A stretch of DNA of 64,000 bases from Lactobacillus sp. ESL0701 (lineage in GTDB: Bacteria; Bacillota; Bacilli; Lactobacillales; Lactobacillaceae), in assembly GCF_029433445.1 (NCBI RefSeq), contig NZ_JAQTIC010000001.1:1-64000 (forward strand), in the 5' to 3' direction. Positions 37,483 to 46,596 of this stretch are shown piece after piece. The notes below the pieces were generated by a model. It had not been told where the DNA came from and did no database searches. It saw only the letters and a program-made list of their open reading frames with translations. Numbering within the stretch: position 1 is the first letter of the stretch; every line of letters begins with the position of its first letter. The position numbers and the translations under genes were made by a program.

Positions 37483-39381
37483 ATGATTAAGAGTTACGAC
37501 TCAAATGATTATGATGTCATAGTTGTTGGTGCTGGTCATGCCGGCAGTGAAGCCGCCTTGGCTAGTGCCAGAATGGGCCAGAAAACTTTATTATTGACAA
37601 TTAGCCTTGATATGGTTGCCTTTATGCCATGTAATCCGTCAGTTGGTGGTCCAGCTAAGGGGACAGTTGTACGTGAAATTGATGCTTTGGGCGGCCAAAT
37701 GGGTAAAAATATTGATGCTACCTATATTCAGATGAGGATGCTAAATACGGGTAAGGGTCCAGCTGTGCGCGCTTTGCGGGCTCAAGCTGACAAGTGGCAA
37801 TATCATGATCAAATGAAGGATGTCATTGAAAATACCCCTAACTTGACTTTGCGGCAGGCAACAGTTGATGAATTAATTGTTGAAGATGGGGTATGTACGG
37901 GGGTAATTACGAATACTGGTGCGCGCTACCATGCTAAGAGTGTTGTGTTGACAACAGGAACAGCTGCTCGTGGCCGGATTTTTATTGGTGAGTTGAATTA
38001 TTCTTCGGGTCCTAATAATACGGTACCGGCAATTAAATTGTCCGAAAATTTGGAAAAATTAGGCTTTAAATTGCGCCGCTTTAAGACGGGAACTCCACCC
38101 CGCGTCAACGGCAATACCATTGACTATTCTAAGACTGAAGAGGAACCAGGTGACCAGGAGCCGCGGCATTTTTCATTTACCAGTAGGGATGAAGACTACT
38201 TAAAAGAGCAAGTTTCTTGTTGGATGACCTATACCAACCAAGACACACATAAGATTATTAACGAAAATCTGACGCGTTCACCGATGTTTTCTGGTCAAAT
38301 CAAGGGTGTTGGCCCACGTTACTGTCCCTCAATTGAAACCAAGGTTGTCCGTTTTGCTGATAAGCCACGTCACCAAATTTTTCTTGAGCCAGAAGGTAAA
38401 AACACTAAAGAAGTCTATGTTGGCGACTTTTCGACCTCAATGCCAGAAGAAATTCAGCTGCAAATGCTGCATACAGTTGCCGGGTTAGAGCATGCCGAAA
38501 TGATGCGCCCAGGTTATGCAATTGAATATGATGTTGTTGATCCATGGCAGTTAAAGCATACTTTAGAAACTAAAAATATTAAGAATCTGTTTACGGCTGG
38601 TCAAATGAACGGCACTTCAGGCTATGAAGAGGCCGCTGGTCAAGGATTAATTGCCGGTATTAATGCGGCTTTGCGTGCTGCTGATAAGCCTGGCTTTACT
38701 TTGGGTAGGGATGAAGCCTACATTGGGGTATTAATTGATGATTTGGTGACTAAGGGAACTGAAGAACCATATCGTTTACTTACCTCAAGAGCTGAATATC
38801 GGCTAATTTTGCGTCATGATAACGCAGATTTACGGTTAACTGATTATGGTTATAAGCTCGGCTTAATTTCAGATGAACGCTACGCTGAGTTTGAAGATAA
38901 GAAAAAACAAATTGCAATTGTTAAGGCAAAATTGGCTAGTTTAACCATTCATCCGAATTTCGAAATTCAACAATATTTGAGTGGAATTGGCGAAAATGCA
39001 ATGAGCGCTGGTGTTAAAGCAGATATCTTTTTAAGACGTCCTAAAGTAACAATTGATGACATTGAACGGCTCACTGGAGTGAAAATTTCGCCAGATCGCT
39101 ATGTTAAAGAGCAAGTTGAAATCAATATTAAATATGCTGGATATATTAAAAAAGAACAAGTTCAGATTGATCGTCTTCATCGTCAAGAGGCTAAAAAGAT
39201 TCCAGCAGGCATTGATTATAATGCAATCGATGGTTTGGCGACTGAGGCAAGGCAAAAATTCACTAAGATTCGCCCTGAGACAATAGCTCAGGCAGAAAGA
39301 ATCTCGGGCGTTAATCCAGCTGATTTGGCTATTTTGAGTGTTTATATTCAAAACGGTCGTTATGAAAAAATTGAAAAGTAA
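37483..39381 (+). CDS. mnmG: tRNA uridine 5-carboxymethylaminomethyl modification enzyme MnmG
   Basis: 632 aa from ATG at 37483 (AGGAG 11 nt upstream); a longer reading from TTG at 37453 overlaps mnmE without a good ribosome binding site. FAD-binding [12 protein letters not shown], the [20 protein letters not shown] and TGTPPRVNG motifs, and a C-terminal domain that binds MnmE are present. It is the partner of MnmE in wobble-uridine modification. Confidence 0.97.
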   Translation: MIKSYDSNDYDVIVVGAGHAGSEAALASARMGQKTLLLTISLDMVAFMPCNPSVGGPAKGTVVREIDALGGQMGKNIDATYIQMRMLNTGKGPAVRALRAQADKWQYHDQMKDVIENTPNLTLRQATVDELIVEDGVCTGVITNTGARYHAKSVVLTTGTAARGRIFIGELNYSSGPNNTVPAIKLSENLEKLGFKLRRFKTGTPPRVNGNTIDYSKTEEEPGDQEPRHFSFTSRDEDYLKEQVSCWMTYTNQDTHKIINENLTRSPMFSGQIKGVGPRYCPSIETKVVRFADKPRHQIFLEPEGKNTKEVYVGDFSTSMPEEIQLQMLHTVAGLEHAEMMRPGYAIEYDVVDPWQLKHTLETKNIKNLFTAGQMNGTSGYEEAAGQGLIAGINAALRAADKPGFTLGRDEAYIGVLIDDLVTKGTEEPYRLLTSRAEYRLILRHDNADLRLTDYGYKLGLISDERYAEFEDKKKQIAIVKAKLASLTIHPNFEIQQYLSGIGENAMSAGVKADIFLRRPKVTIDDIERLTGVKISPDRYVKEQVEINIKYAGYIKKEQVQIDRLHRQEAKKIPAGIDYNAIDGLATEARQKFTKIRPETIAQAERISGVNPADLAILSVYIQNGRYEKIEK

Positions 39382-39465
39382 AAAAATATTTTAAATTTTT
39401 TATGTTTAAAATTTGCCCATTATGCTTAGAGAATGATCAACTAATAACAAGTATAAATATTGCTG

Positions 39466-39494
39466 TAAAAGCGTTATCAATGATAGTGCTATCA
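39466..39494 (+). promoter_or_regulatory. two tandem cre-like sites upstream of pox1
   Basis: TAAAAGCGTTATCA (39466-39479) and TGATAGTGCTATCA (39481-39494) both resemble the CcpA operator WTGNAARCGNWWWCA. They are about 65-95 nt upstream of the -35 box, so CcpA could act as an activator or roadblock. This is a motif match only. Confidence 0.4.
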
Positions 39495-39558
39495 AAATTG
39501 TGAAAATATTTCTTGTTATCGCCTGAAATACCAGTACTTTATTAACGTAAGTGCATAC

Positions 39559-39599
39559 TTGAAATTGTAAAATTATATGTTTTAATACATTATGTAAGT
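39559..39599 (+). promoter_or_regulatory. promoter of pyruvate oxidase gene 1
   Basis: TTGAAA (39559-39564), 16 bp, TTTAAT (39581-39586). The 30-bp block 39570-39599 recurs with only two differences ahead of the second pyruvate oxidase gene (41712-41741). Confidence 0.55.
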
Positions 39600-39629
39600 A
39601 AACATGTATTTAAGGAGATGCACTTTAAA

Positions 39630-41438
39630 ATGGCAAAAATTAATGGCGCAAATGCTATGCTCCAAGTTTTGTTGGACTGGCATATTGATCATATTTATGG
39701 TTTCCCAGGTGGTTCATTTGACTCAACAATGAACGCTATTCACGACTTCAAAGGTAAGTTAAAATACATTGAAGTTCGTCACGAAGAAGCTGGTGCTTTG
39801 GCAGCAGCTGCTGAATACAAATTCACTGGCAAAGTTGGTGTATGTTTTGGTTCAGCTGGACCTGGTGCTGTTCACTTGATGAACGGTTTGTATGATGCAA
39901 AATACGACAAGGTACCAATGGTAGCTATCGTTGCTAACGTACCAACTAGTCGTCAAGATATTGACTTCTTCCAAGCTTTTGATGAAAAGCCTTGGTTTGA
40001 TTCCGTAGCAGTTTGGAATCACCAAATTAAAACAGCTGACCAAGTTCCTGGCATGATGGACGAAGCTCTTCGTCAAGCATATGCTAAGAAGGGTCCTGCA
40101 GTTCTAATCCTTCCTAAGGACTTTGGTTGGGACAAGATTAACGATAACTTCCGTGTAACTTATAACTCATTAGAAGCTATTCCTAACTATGCAGCTCCTA
40201 AGAAGACTGATGTTGAAAAGGCTCTTAAAGTTCTTAAAGAAGCTAAGAATCCAGTAGTATACTATGGTATGGGTATGAAGGGTCATGGCGATGTATTAAA
40301 GGCATTTGCTGACAAATTTAAGACTCCGATTATGTCATCAGTTATTGCCAAAGGTATTGTTGAAGATGTATTTCCAGCATACATGGGCTCAATTGGTCGT
40401 GTTGCTCCAAAAGCTAGTGATGATATTCAAACCCATGCTGACGTAGTTGTTTGGGTTGGTAACAATTCACCATTCTCAGTATTCTTCTTTAACCCTAAGG
40501 CTAAGGTTATCCAAATTGATGTTGACTCAGAAAAATTGGGTAAACGTCATGCTGTTGATGTTCCAATTTTGGCTGATGGCGCTAAGACTTTGCAAGCAAT
40601 GATTGATGCTGGTGAAGATCGTGAAGAATCTCCACTTTACAAGGCTGCTCTTGCAGATCGTAAGAACTGGGATGAATGGCAAGCAAGTTTTGTTGATTCA
40701 GATGAGATGCCTGTACGTCGTGAACCAATCTTTGATATTATTAACAAATATGCTGCAGATGATGCCATGTTTGCTATTGATGTTGGTAACATCAACATTG
40801 ACTTCCAACGTTTAGTTAACTTACATGATAACCAAACTTGGGCAACTTCAGGTTTGTACGCAACTATGGGCTTTGGTACCCCAGCATCACTTGCTGCTGC
40901 TACTACTCATCCAGAACGTGAAGTTTGGAATCTTGGCGGTGACGGTGGTTTCGCAATGATGAACCAAGAGTTATTAACCCAAGCTCGTTACAACATGCAC
41001 GTTTTGAACGTTGTCTTCACTAATGAAACTCTTGGTTTCATTCAAGCTGAACAAGAAGATGAATCACATCAACCATTATCTGGTGTTATTCTCCCTAACA
41101 ATGACTGGGCTAAGGTTGCTGAAGGTATGAATGTTAAGGGCGTAACTGTACGTACTAAGCAAGAATTTGAAGATGCAGTTAAGGAATGGAAGCAAATGGA
41201 TGGACCAATGTTAATTGACGTTAAGTTCACTCATGAAATGCCTTACTCAACTGAATTGAATACTCTTGATGACCCAGCATTTGTTGAGAAGTACCAAGCA
41301 CAAGGTTTGAAGCCATTCAGCTACTTTGCTGAAAAGTACGGTCTTGTAGAAGACGCTGCTTCAGGCGCTTCTGAAGAAGAAGAACCAGAACCAGAACCAG
41401 AAGAAACTGACACTACTTCAAGTGCCTCAGAACACTAA
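39630..41438 (+). CDS. pyruvate oxidase (copy 1)
   Basis: 602 aa from ATG 39630 (AAGGAG 12 nt upstream; an ATG at 39618 overlaps this ribosome binding site). The protein is a TPP- and FAD-dependent oxidase that converts pyruvate, phosphate and O2 to acetyl phosphate, CO2 and H2O2. The TPP signature GDGGFAMMNQE...NVVFTNETLGF, the Glu of RHEEAGAL, and the FAD domain are intact. The C-terminus ends in an acidic Glu/Pro-rich tail (SEEEEPEPEPEE) that copy 2 lacks in this form. The gene is strongly codon-biased, so abundantly expressed. Confidence 0.93.
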   Translation: MAKINGANAMLQVLLDWHIDHIYGFPGGSFDSTMNAIHDFKGKLKYIEVRHEEAGALAAAAEYKFTGKVGVCFGSAGPGAVHLMNGLYDAKYDKVPMVAIVANVPTSRQDIDFFQAFDEKPWFDSVAVWNHQIKTADQVPGMMDEALRQAYAKKGPAVLILPKDFGWDKINDNFRVTYNSLEAIPNYAAPKKTDVEKALKVLKEAKNPVVYYGMGMKGHGDVLKAFADKFKTPIMSSVIAKGIVEDVFPAYMGSIGRVAPKASDDIQTHADVVVWVGNNSPFSVFFFNPKAKVIQIDVDSEKLGKRHAVDVPILADGAKTLQAMIDAGEDREESPLYKAALADRKNWDEWQASFVDSDEMPVRREPIFDIINKYAADDAMFAIDVGNINIDFQRLVNLHDNQTWATSGLYATMGFGTPASLAAATTHPEREVWNLGGDGGFAMMNQELLTQARYNMHVLNVVFTNETLGFIQAEQEDESHQPLSGVILPNNDWAKVAEGMNVKGVTVRTKQEFEDAVKEWKQMDGPMLIDVKFTHEMPYSTELNTLDDPAFVEKYQAQGLKPFSYFAEKYGLVEDAASGASEEEEPEPEPEETDTTSSASEH

Positions 41439-41469
41439 TACTTAATAAACAATATTAATTATTTTTAGA

Positions 41470-41505
41470 GAAACGAAATCAATTTATTTTGATTTCGTTT
41501 TTTTA
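41470..41505 (+). terminator. terminator downstream of pyruvate oxidase 1
   Basis: AAACGAAATCAA / TTGATTTCGTTT hairpin with a T tract. Confidence 0.88.
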
Positions 41506-41767
41506 TTTATACAAATATATAATAACAGTGTTATTGTTTGATAAAAGCAAAATATATCTATAAAATATCACAAATAAAGCGATTTCTAACTTATATAATC
41601 AACTTAACGTTAAATTGACAACTTTATAATTTATGATTATGTTACTTTTTGTATTTTGTTAGTTATCTTCTGAAGCTTAATTTATTTGCAATTCAGTTAC
41701 TTGTAATTATGAAATTATATGTTTTAATACTGTATGTAAGTGATTTATTTGAAGGAGATACGCTCAA
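41506..41767 (+). promoter_or_regulatory. spacer with promoter of pyruvate oxidase gene 2
   Basis: TTGTAA (41701-41706), 16 bp, TTTAAT (41723-41728), with the shared 30-bp block at 41712-41741. A weaker cre-like ATAAAGCGATTTCT is at 41574-41587. AAGGAG lies before the ATG at 41768. No open frame occurs in this spacer. Confidence 0.55.
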
Positions 41768-43546
41768 ATGACAAAAATTAATGGCTCAGATGCAATGCTT
41801 CAAGTATTAGTTGATTGGGATATTGACCACATCTTTGGTTATCCAGGTGGTTCATTCGATTCAACTATGAATGCTATTCTTAATTTCAAAGATAAGCTTA
41901 AGTTTATCGAAGTTCGTCACGAAGAAGCTGGTGCTTTAGCTGCTTCAGCTGAATACAAGCTAACTGGTAAAGTTGGTGTATGTTTCGGTTCAGCTGGACC
42001 TGGTGCTGTTCACTTGATGAACGGTTTATACGACGCTAAATACGACAAGACTCCAATGGTAGCTATCGTAGCTAACGTTCCTGTTAGCCGTCAAGACATG
42101 AACTTCTTCCAAGCTTTTGATGAAAAGCCTTGGTTTGACAACGTTGCTGTTTGGAACCACCAAGTTAAAGCAGCTGATCAAATTCCACGGATGATGGATG
42201 AAGCTCTTCGTCAAGCATATGCTAAGAAGGGTCCTGCTGTTTTAATCTTGCCAAAAGACTTTGGTTGGGAAAAGATCAGCGACAACTTCCGTGTTACTGC
42301 TAACTCATTAACTGCTATGCCTAACTACGCTGCACCAACTAAGGAATCAATTGATGCCGCAGTTAAGATGATTGCAGAAGCAACTAACCCAGTAGTTTAC
42401 TTCGGTATGGGACTTAAGGGTCACGGCGATGTATTGAAGGCTTTCTCAGACAAGTTCAAGATGCCAATTATGTCATCAGTTCTTGGTAAGGGTATTGTTG
42501 AAGATGCATTCCCAGCATACTTGGGTTCAATTGGTCGTTGTGCTCCTAAGGCCAGTGACGACATCCAAACTCATGCTGACTTGGTTGTTTGGGTTGGTAA
42601 CGACTCACCATTCTCAAGCTACTTCTTTAACCCTAAGGCTAAGATGATCCAAATCGACATCGATTCAGAAAAATTAGGTAAGCGTCACGCTGTTGATCTT
42701 CCAATTTTGGCTGACGGTGCTAAGAGTTTACAAGCGATCATCGATGCTGGTGAAGCTCGTGAAGAATCACCACTTTACAAAGCTGGTGTTGAAGACCGTA
42801 AGAACTGGGAAGAATGGCAACACAGCTTTGACGATGCAGATGAAATGCCAATTCGTCGTGAACCAATCTTTGACATTATTAATAAGTACGCTGCAGACGA
42901 TGCTATGTTTGGTATCGATGTTGGTAACATCAACATTGACTTCCAACGTTTGATGAACTTGCACGATAACCAAGTTTGGGCAACTTCAGGCTTGTACGCA
43001 ACTATGGGCTTTGGTTCACCAGCTGCTGTAGCTGCTGCAACTGCTTGCCCAGACCGTGAAGTTTGGAACCTCGGCGGTGACGGTGGTTTTGCAATGATGA
43101 GTCAAGAATTATTGACCCAAGCTCGTTACAACATGCACATCATGAACGTTGTCTTCACTAACGAAACTCTTGGTTTCATCCAAGCTGAACAAGAAGACCA
43201 ATCACACCAACCATTATCAGGTGTTATCCTTCCAGATAACGACTGGGCTAAGGTTGCTGAAGGTATGAACGTTAAGGGTGTAACTGTACGTACTAAGCAA
43301 GAATTTGAAGATGCAGTTAAGGAATGGAAGAGTTCTGATAAGCCAATGTTAGTAGACGTTAAGCTTACTCACGACATGCCATACTCAACTGAATTGAATA
43401 CTCTTGATGACCCAGCATTTGTTGAGAAGTACCAAGCACAAGGTTTGAAGCCATTCAGCTACTTTGCTGAAAAATACGGCGTTAACGATGATGCTTTTGG
43501 TATTTCAGATGATGAAGATGCTGCTTCAGGTGCTTCAGAAGCTTAA
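41768..43546 (+). CDS. pyruvate oxidase (copy 2)
   Basis: 592 aa, clearly a tandem duplicate of the preceding gene, with the same domain order and catalytic motifs (RHEEAGAL; GDGGFAMMSQE; FTNETLGF). Copies differ mainly in the middle domain and at the C-terminus, which here is GISDDEDAASGASEA. An approximately 90-bp block near the 3' end (41253-41335 and 43385-43472 areas) is nearly identical at DNA level, suggesting recent gene conversion. Both copies are followed by separate terminators and have their own promoters. Confidence 0.93.
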   Translation: MTKINGSDAMLQVLVDWDIDHIFGYPGGSFDSTMNAILNFKDKLKFIEVRHEEAGALAASAEYKLTGKVGVCFGSAGPGAVHLMNGLYDAKYDKTPMVAIVANVPVSRQDMNFFQAFDEKPWFDNVAVWNHQVKAADQIPRMMDEALRQAYAKKGPAVLILPKDFGWEKISDNFRVTANSLTAMPNYAAPTKESIDAAVKMIAEATNPVVYFGMGLKGHGDVLKAFSDKFKMPIMSSVLGKGIVEDAFPAYLGSIGRCAPKASDDIQTHADLVVWVGNDSPFSSYFFNPKAKMIQIDIDSEKLGKRHAVDLPILADGAKSLQAIIDAGEAREESPLYKAGVEDRKNWEEWQHSFDDADEMPIRREPIFDIINKYAADDAMFGIDVGNINIDFQRLMNLHDNQVWATSGLYATMGFGSPAAVAAATACPDREVWNLGGDGGFAMMSQELLTQARYNMHIMNVVFTNETLGFIQAEQEDQSHQPLSGVILPDNDWAKVAEGMNVKGVTVRTKQEFEDAVKEWKSSDKPMLVDVKLTHDMPYSTELNTLDDPAFVEKYQAQGLKPFSYFAEKYGVNDDAFGISDDEDAASGASEA

Positions 43547-43573
43547 TGTTAATTAATCGTTAATATTACAAAT

Positions 43574-43611
43574 AAAAAAGCGGAACTAATAAAAAGGTTT
43601 CGCTTTTTTGC
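43574..43611 (+). terminator. terminator downstream of pyruvate oxidase 2
   Basis: AAAAAAGCGGAA / TTTCGCTTTTTT imperfect hairpin. Confidence 0.8.
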
Positions 43612-43622
43612 ATACTTATAAG

Positions 43623-43628
43623 TATAAT
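43623..43628 (+). promoter_or_regulatory. -10 element of the gnd promoter
   Basis: TATAAT lies 34 nt before the gnd ATG. GGAGG is at 43652-43656. Confidence 0.45.
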
Positions 43629-43662
43629 AATAGAGGATAAATTTAATAGTGGAGGATAAAAT

Positions 43663-45048
43663 ATGCAACAATTTGGAATAATTGGCTTATCTGTAATGGG
43701 TAAGAATCTTGCTTTAAACGTCAGAAATAGTGGCTTTTCTGTTTCTGGTTATAGTATTGACAAGCCGGAAGTTGATGCTTTTGCGAAATATGAAGACGAT
43801 AAGTTAAAACCTACTTATTCTTGGGAAGAATTCGTCAATTCATTAGAGAAACCCCGCAAAATTTTAATTCAAATCGCCGCTGGTCGTCCAGTTGACGAAA
43901 CTTTACATACTTTATTGCCTTTGCTTGATCAGGGCGATATTTTAATTGATGGTGGTAATTCTAACTTTAATGATACTAACCGTCGGTTCAACGAAATGAA
44001 GAAGCATGGTATTCACTTTATCGGAATGGGTGTTTCCGGTGGTGAAGAAGGGGCTTTGAATGGTCCAGCATTGATGCCGGGCGGCGATGAAGAAGCTTAT
44101 AAGCAAGTTGCGCCTATTTTAGAAGCAATTGCTGCTAAAAATACTGAAGGTCGCCCATGTGTTAGCTTTATTGGTCCTGAAGGTAGCGGTCACTACGTTA
44201 AGATGGTTCATAACGGAATTGAATACGGCATTATGCAGGAATTCTCTGAAGTTTATGATATCTTACGTAAAATCGCGGGCAAGACTAATGACGAAATGTC
44301 GCAAATCTTTGCTGATTGGAACCAAGGAGTTGTTGAGGCTTACCTTAGTGAAATTACAGCGGAAGTTTTGAAGCAAAAAGATGACTTAACTCCTGATTAC
44401 GTGATTGACCATATTTTAAATGTGGCTTCATACAAGGGAACTGGTAACTGGATGCTTGAGGATGCTATTCGCTTAGGCACACCGATTAGTGTAATTGCAG
44501 AAGCTGTTTTGGCGCGGTTTATGTCTAAGGCATCAACACGTTCAGGCAAGGAAATTACTTGGAATGGTGAAGTACCAGCTGATTTGGTAGATAATTTAGG
44601 CAAGGCTTTGCAATTGGGTCAAGCTGTTGCTTATGCTCAAGGCTTCCAACAATTGAAGATGGCTGCAGATGCTTATAACTGGGATTTGCGTTACCCAGCA
44701 ATTGCTCAAGTTTGGGAAGCTGGCTGTATTATTCGCTCATCAATGTTGAAAGATATTGAAAACGCCTATGATAATGGTAAAAAGCTGGATAATTTGTTCC
44801 AAGATAGTTACTTTAATGATTTAATGACGCAAAATATTGGTGCTTTGCGGCAAGTAGTCGAATTGGCAACTAAAGCTGGGATTCCAACACCAACCTTGAG
44901 TGCAGCACTTAATTACTTGGAATCAATTTTTAACCCAAGTTTACCTGCGAACCTAATTCAAGGACAACGTGATTACTTTGGTGCACACACTTACAATAGG
45001 AATGATCGACCAGGTGTCTTCCATACACAATGGTATGAAGAAAAATAA
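43663..45048 (+). CDS. gnd: 6-phosphogluconate dehydrogenase (decarboxylating)
   Basis: 461 aa. GLSVMGKNLALN (NADP-binding), DGGNSNF, MGVSGGEEGALNGPALMPGG and the catalytic KMVHNGIEYG are all present, with the C-terminal GAHTYNRND tail. It oxidises 6-phosphogluconate to ribulose-5-phosphate and CO2 and makes NADPH. It is the last rightward gene before the orientation switch at about 45.1 kb. Confidence 0.95.
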   Translation: MQQFGIIGLSVMGKNLALNVRNSGFSVSGYSIDKPEVDAFAKYEDDKLKPTYSWEEFVNSLEKPRKILIQIAAGRPVDETLHTLLPLLDQGDILIDGGNSNFNDTNRRFNEMKKHGIHFIGMGVSGGEEGALNGPALMPGGDEEAYKQVAPILEAIAAKNTEGRPCVSFIGPEGSGHYVKMVHNGIEYGIMQEFSEVYDILRKIAGKTNDEMSQIFADWNQGVVEAYLSEITAEVLKQKDDLTPDYVIDHILNVASYKGTGNWMLEDAIRLGTPISVIAEAVLARFMSKASTRSGKEITWNGEVPADLVDNLGKALQLGQAVAYAQGFQQLKMAADAYNWDLRYPAIAQVWEAGCIIRSSMLKDIENAYDNGKKLDNLFQDSYFNDLMTQNIGALRQVVELATKAGIPTPTLSAALNYLESIFNPSLPANLIQGQRDYFGAHTYNRNDRPGVFHTQWYEEK

Positions 45049-45051
45049 TTG

Positions 45052-45067
45052 TGTTACACGTGTAACA
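45052..45067. other. parS-like site 3 (TGTTACACGTGTAACA)
   Basis: Perfect 16-bp palindrome with the parS core CACGTG. It differs from the Bacillus consensus only by the symmetric fifth/twelfth positions. It is between the gnd stop and its terminator. Confidence 0.7.
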
Positions 45068-45069
45068 CA

Positions 45070-45103
45070 AAAAAACAGCTAAATTTATTTAGCTGTTTTT
45101 TAG
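45070..45103 (+). terminator. terminator downstream of gnd
   Basis: AAAACAGCTAAAT / ATTTAGCTGTTTT hairpin with six terminal T. Confidence 0.88.
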
Positions 45104-45120
45104 GTATTAAATCTAATACT

Positions 45121-45150
45121 AAAAAGATTGCCATCAGGGCAGTCTTTTTA
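45121..45150 (-). terminator. terminator of the MFS transporter gene
   Basis: AAAAGATTGCC / GGCAGTCTTTTT hairpin immediately after the leftward MFS gene. Confidence 0.75.
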
Positions 45151-46467
45151 TTTTTTTATAAATTGGGGTGAGGTTTCTGGCGCCCAGAAAAGACAGAGTA
45201 GGGAATCTGCCAGTAACACGACGGCACAAACTAGCATGGCTAATTTAACGCCACCGATATTGGTTAAGATTGGTAATAAGAAAGTGCCTGCTGCCGCACC
45301 GATACGGCTAATTGTAATACAGGTACCAACTCCTGTTCCCCGGATGCTAACATCAAATAATTCTGTGGGATAAGGGTAATCTAATACCAAACCTGCAGAC
45401 AGAATAATTGCAAATAAGCTAAAAATAACCAATTTAGCAGCATTTGGAGCCTTGGTCATAAATGCCAAAAACCCAATTAATAAACCAGATATTGAAAAGT
45501 TACTAATTAAAAATGCTCGCCGACTAATTTTATCAAAAATTAGCGTTCCCAGAAAAACACCAATAATCATTCCAAGGTTGTAAATAATCCCTGATACAGC
45601 TTCGTTAGTAACGCCCATTCCCTGCAGAAGGATTGGTAAAAAAATGCTAATACCAAAAAATGAAAATGCTTGTAAAGCATAAAAACAACCGCCAACAAGC
45701 GTTCGTCGTAAATATTTTTTACTAAAGAGAATGGTCCATGAGATATTTTGGGATACTTTATGCTGGTGCTTGAAATGGGGAATGCCCCATTTGCGTCCAA
45801 GTAAAAAGCCAATTAAGAAGTTTGCTTGTTTAACTTTGCCTTTGCTTGCCAGCCAACTTGGTGATGGCGGCAAAGGAAAGCAGCTGCGAAAGACGGCAGC
45901 GATTAGTGCTGGGATGGATCCTGTTGCTAGGATAATTCGCCAAGTGAACGCGCCAAAACCAGTTAACGATGAGCCTGTTAAGTAAGCTGCAATAAAGCCA
46001 ATCGACCAAAAAATAAGTAGATGACTTTGTTGCTTGCTGTCTTCTCCCTTAGGCAGCCACTCGGTCAATAATGAATTGCCAACAGTATAATCGACCGCCA
46101 TCATTAACCCTATCCCAATTCTAATTAAGAAGGTTAGAAAGAAATTAGCCGTTAACAAATGTAACAGTGTTAAGACTGCTAAAAGATACATGTTAATCAT
46201 TAACATGCGGCTGCGGCCAATCTTATCTGATAAACGACCGATTAGCATTGAGCTAGACAGACCCAATAAGGCACCAGCGCCAATTAATCCCGTCCACAAG
46301 GCATTAATTGGGATATATTTACTGGCATTTGTTAGTGCAGTTCCGCTAATCCCCAGTGAAAAGCCACATGCAATTTGACCTAAAATAATAGCTATTAAGA
46401 CACGCAAATGAACTTTTGATAATGGTGCCTTTTTATAATTTTGTTTATCTGTTTTTATATTATTCAT
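45148..46467 (-). CDS. major facilitator superfamily transporter
   Basis: 439 aa with twelve membrane segments. The MFS loop motif GRLSDKIGRSRMLM (between helices 2 and 3) and the second-half DKISRRAFL are present. It resembles the aromatic-acid/sugar-porter branch; the substrate is not deducible. It is transcribed leftward, so it is convergent with gnd. No adjacent catabolic gene suggests a ligand. Confidence 0.83.
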   Translation of the reverse strand: MNNIKTDKQNYKKAPLSKVHLRVLIAIILGQIACGFSLGISGTALTNASKYIPINALWTGLIGAGALLGLSSSMLIGRLSDKIGRSRMLMINMYLLAVLTLLHLLTANFFLTFLIRIGIGLMMAVDYTVGNSLLTEWLPKGEDSKQQSHLLIFWSIGFIAAYLTGSSLTGFGAFTWRIILATGSIPALIAAVFRSCFPLPPSPSWLASKGKVKQANFLIGFLLGRKWGIPHFKHQHKVSQNISWTILFSKKYLRRTLVGGCFYALQAFSFFGISIFLPILLQGMGVTNEAVSGIIYNLGMIIGVFLGTLIFDKISRRAFLISNFSISGLLIGFLAFMTKAPNAAKLVIFSLFAIILSAGLVLDYPYPTELFDVSIRGTGVGTCITISRIGAAAGTFLLPILTNIGGVKLAMLVCAVVLLADSLLCLFWAPETSPQFIKK

Positions 46468-46557
46468 AATGATGACCAGTAAGTAAACTTACTAGTCATG
46501 CAATTATCATCTCCTTATTCAAATATATCTAGTTTAACAATTATTAAAAAATCATGC

Positions 46558-46586
46558 AAAAAAGCTACCTTTTAGGTAGCTTTTTA
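46558..46586 (-). terminator. terminator downstream of the first purine permease gene
   Basis: AAAAAAGCTACC / GGTAGCTTTTT hairpin with a 5-nt loop. Confidence 0.85.
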
Positions 46587-46596
46587 TTTTACTTAA

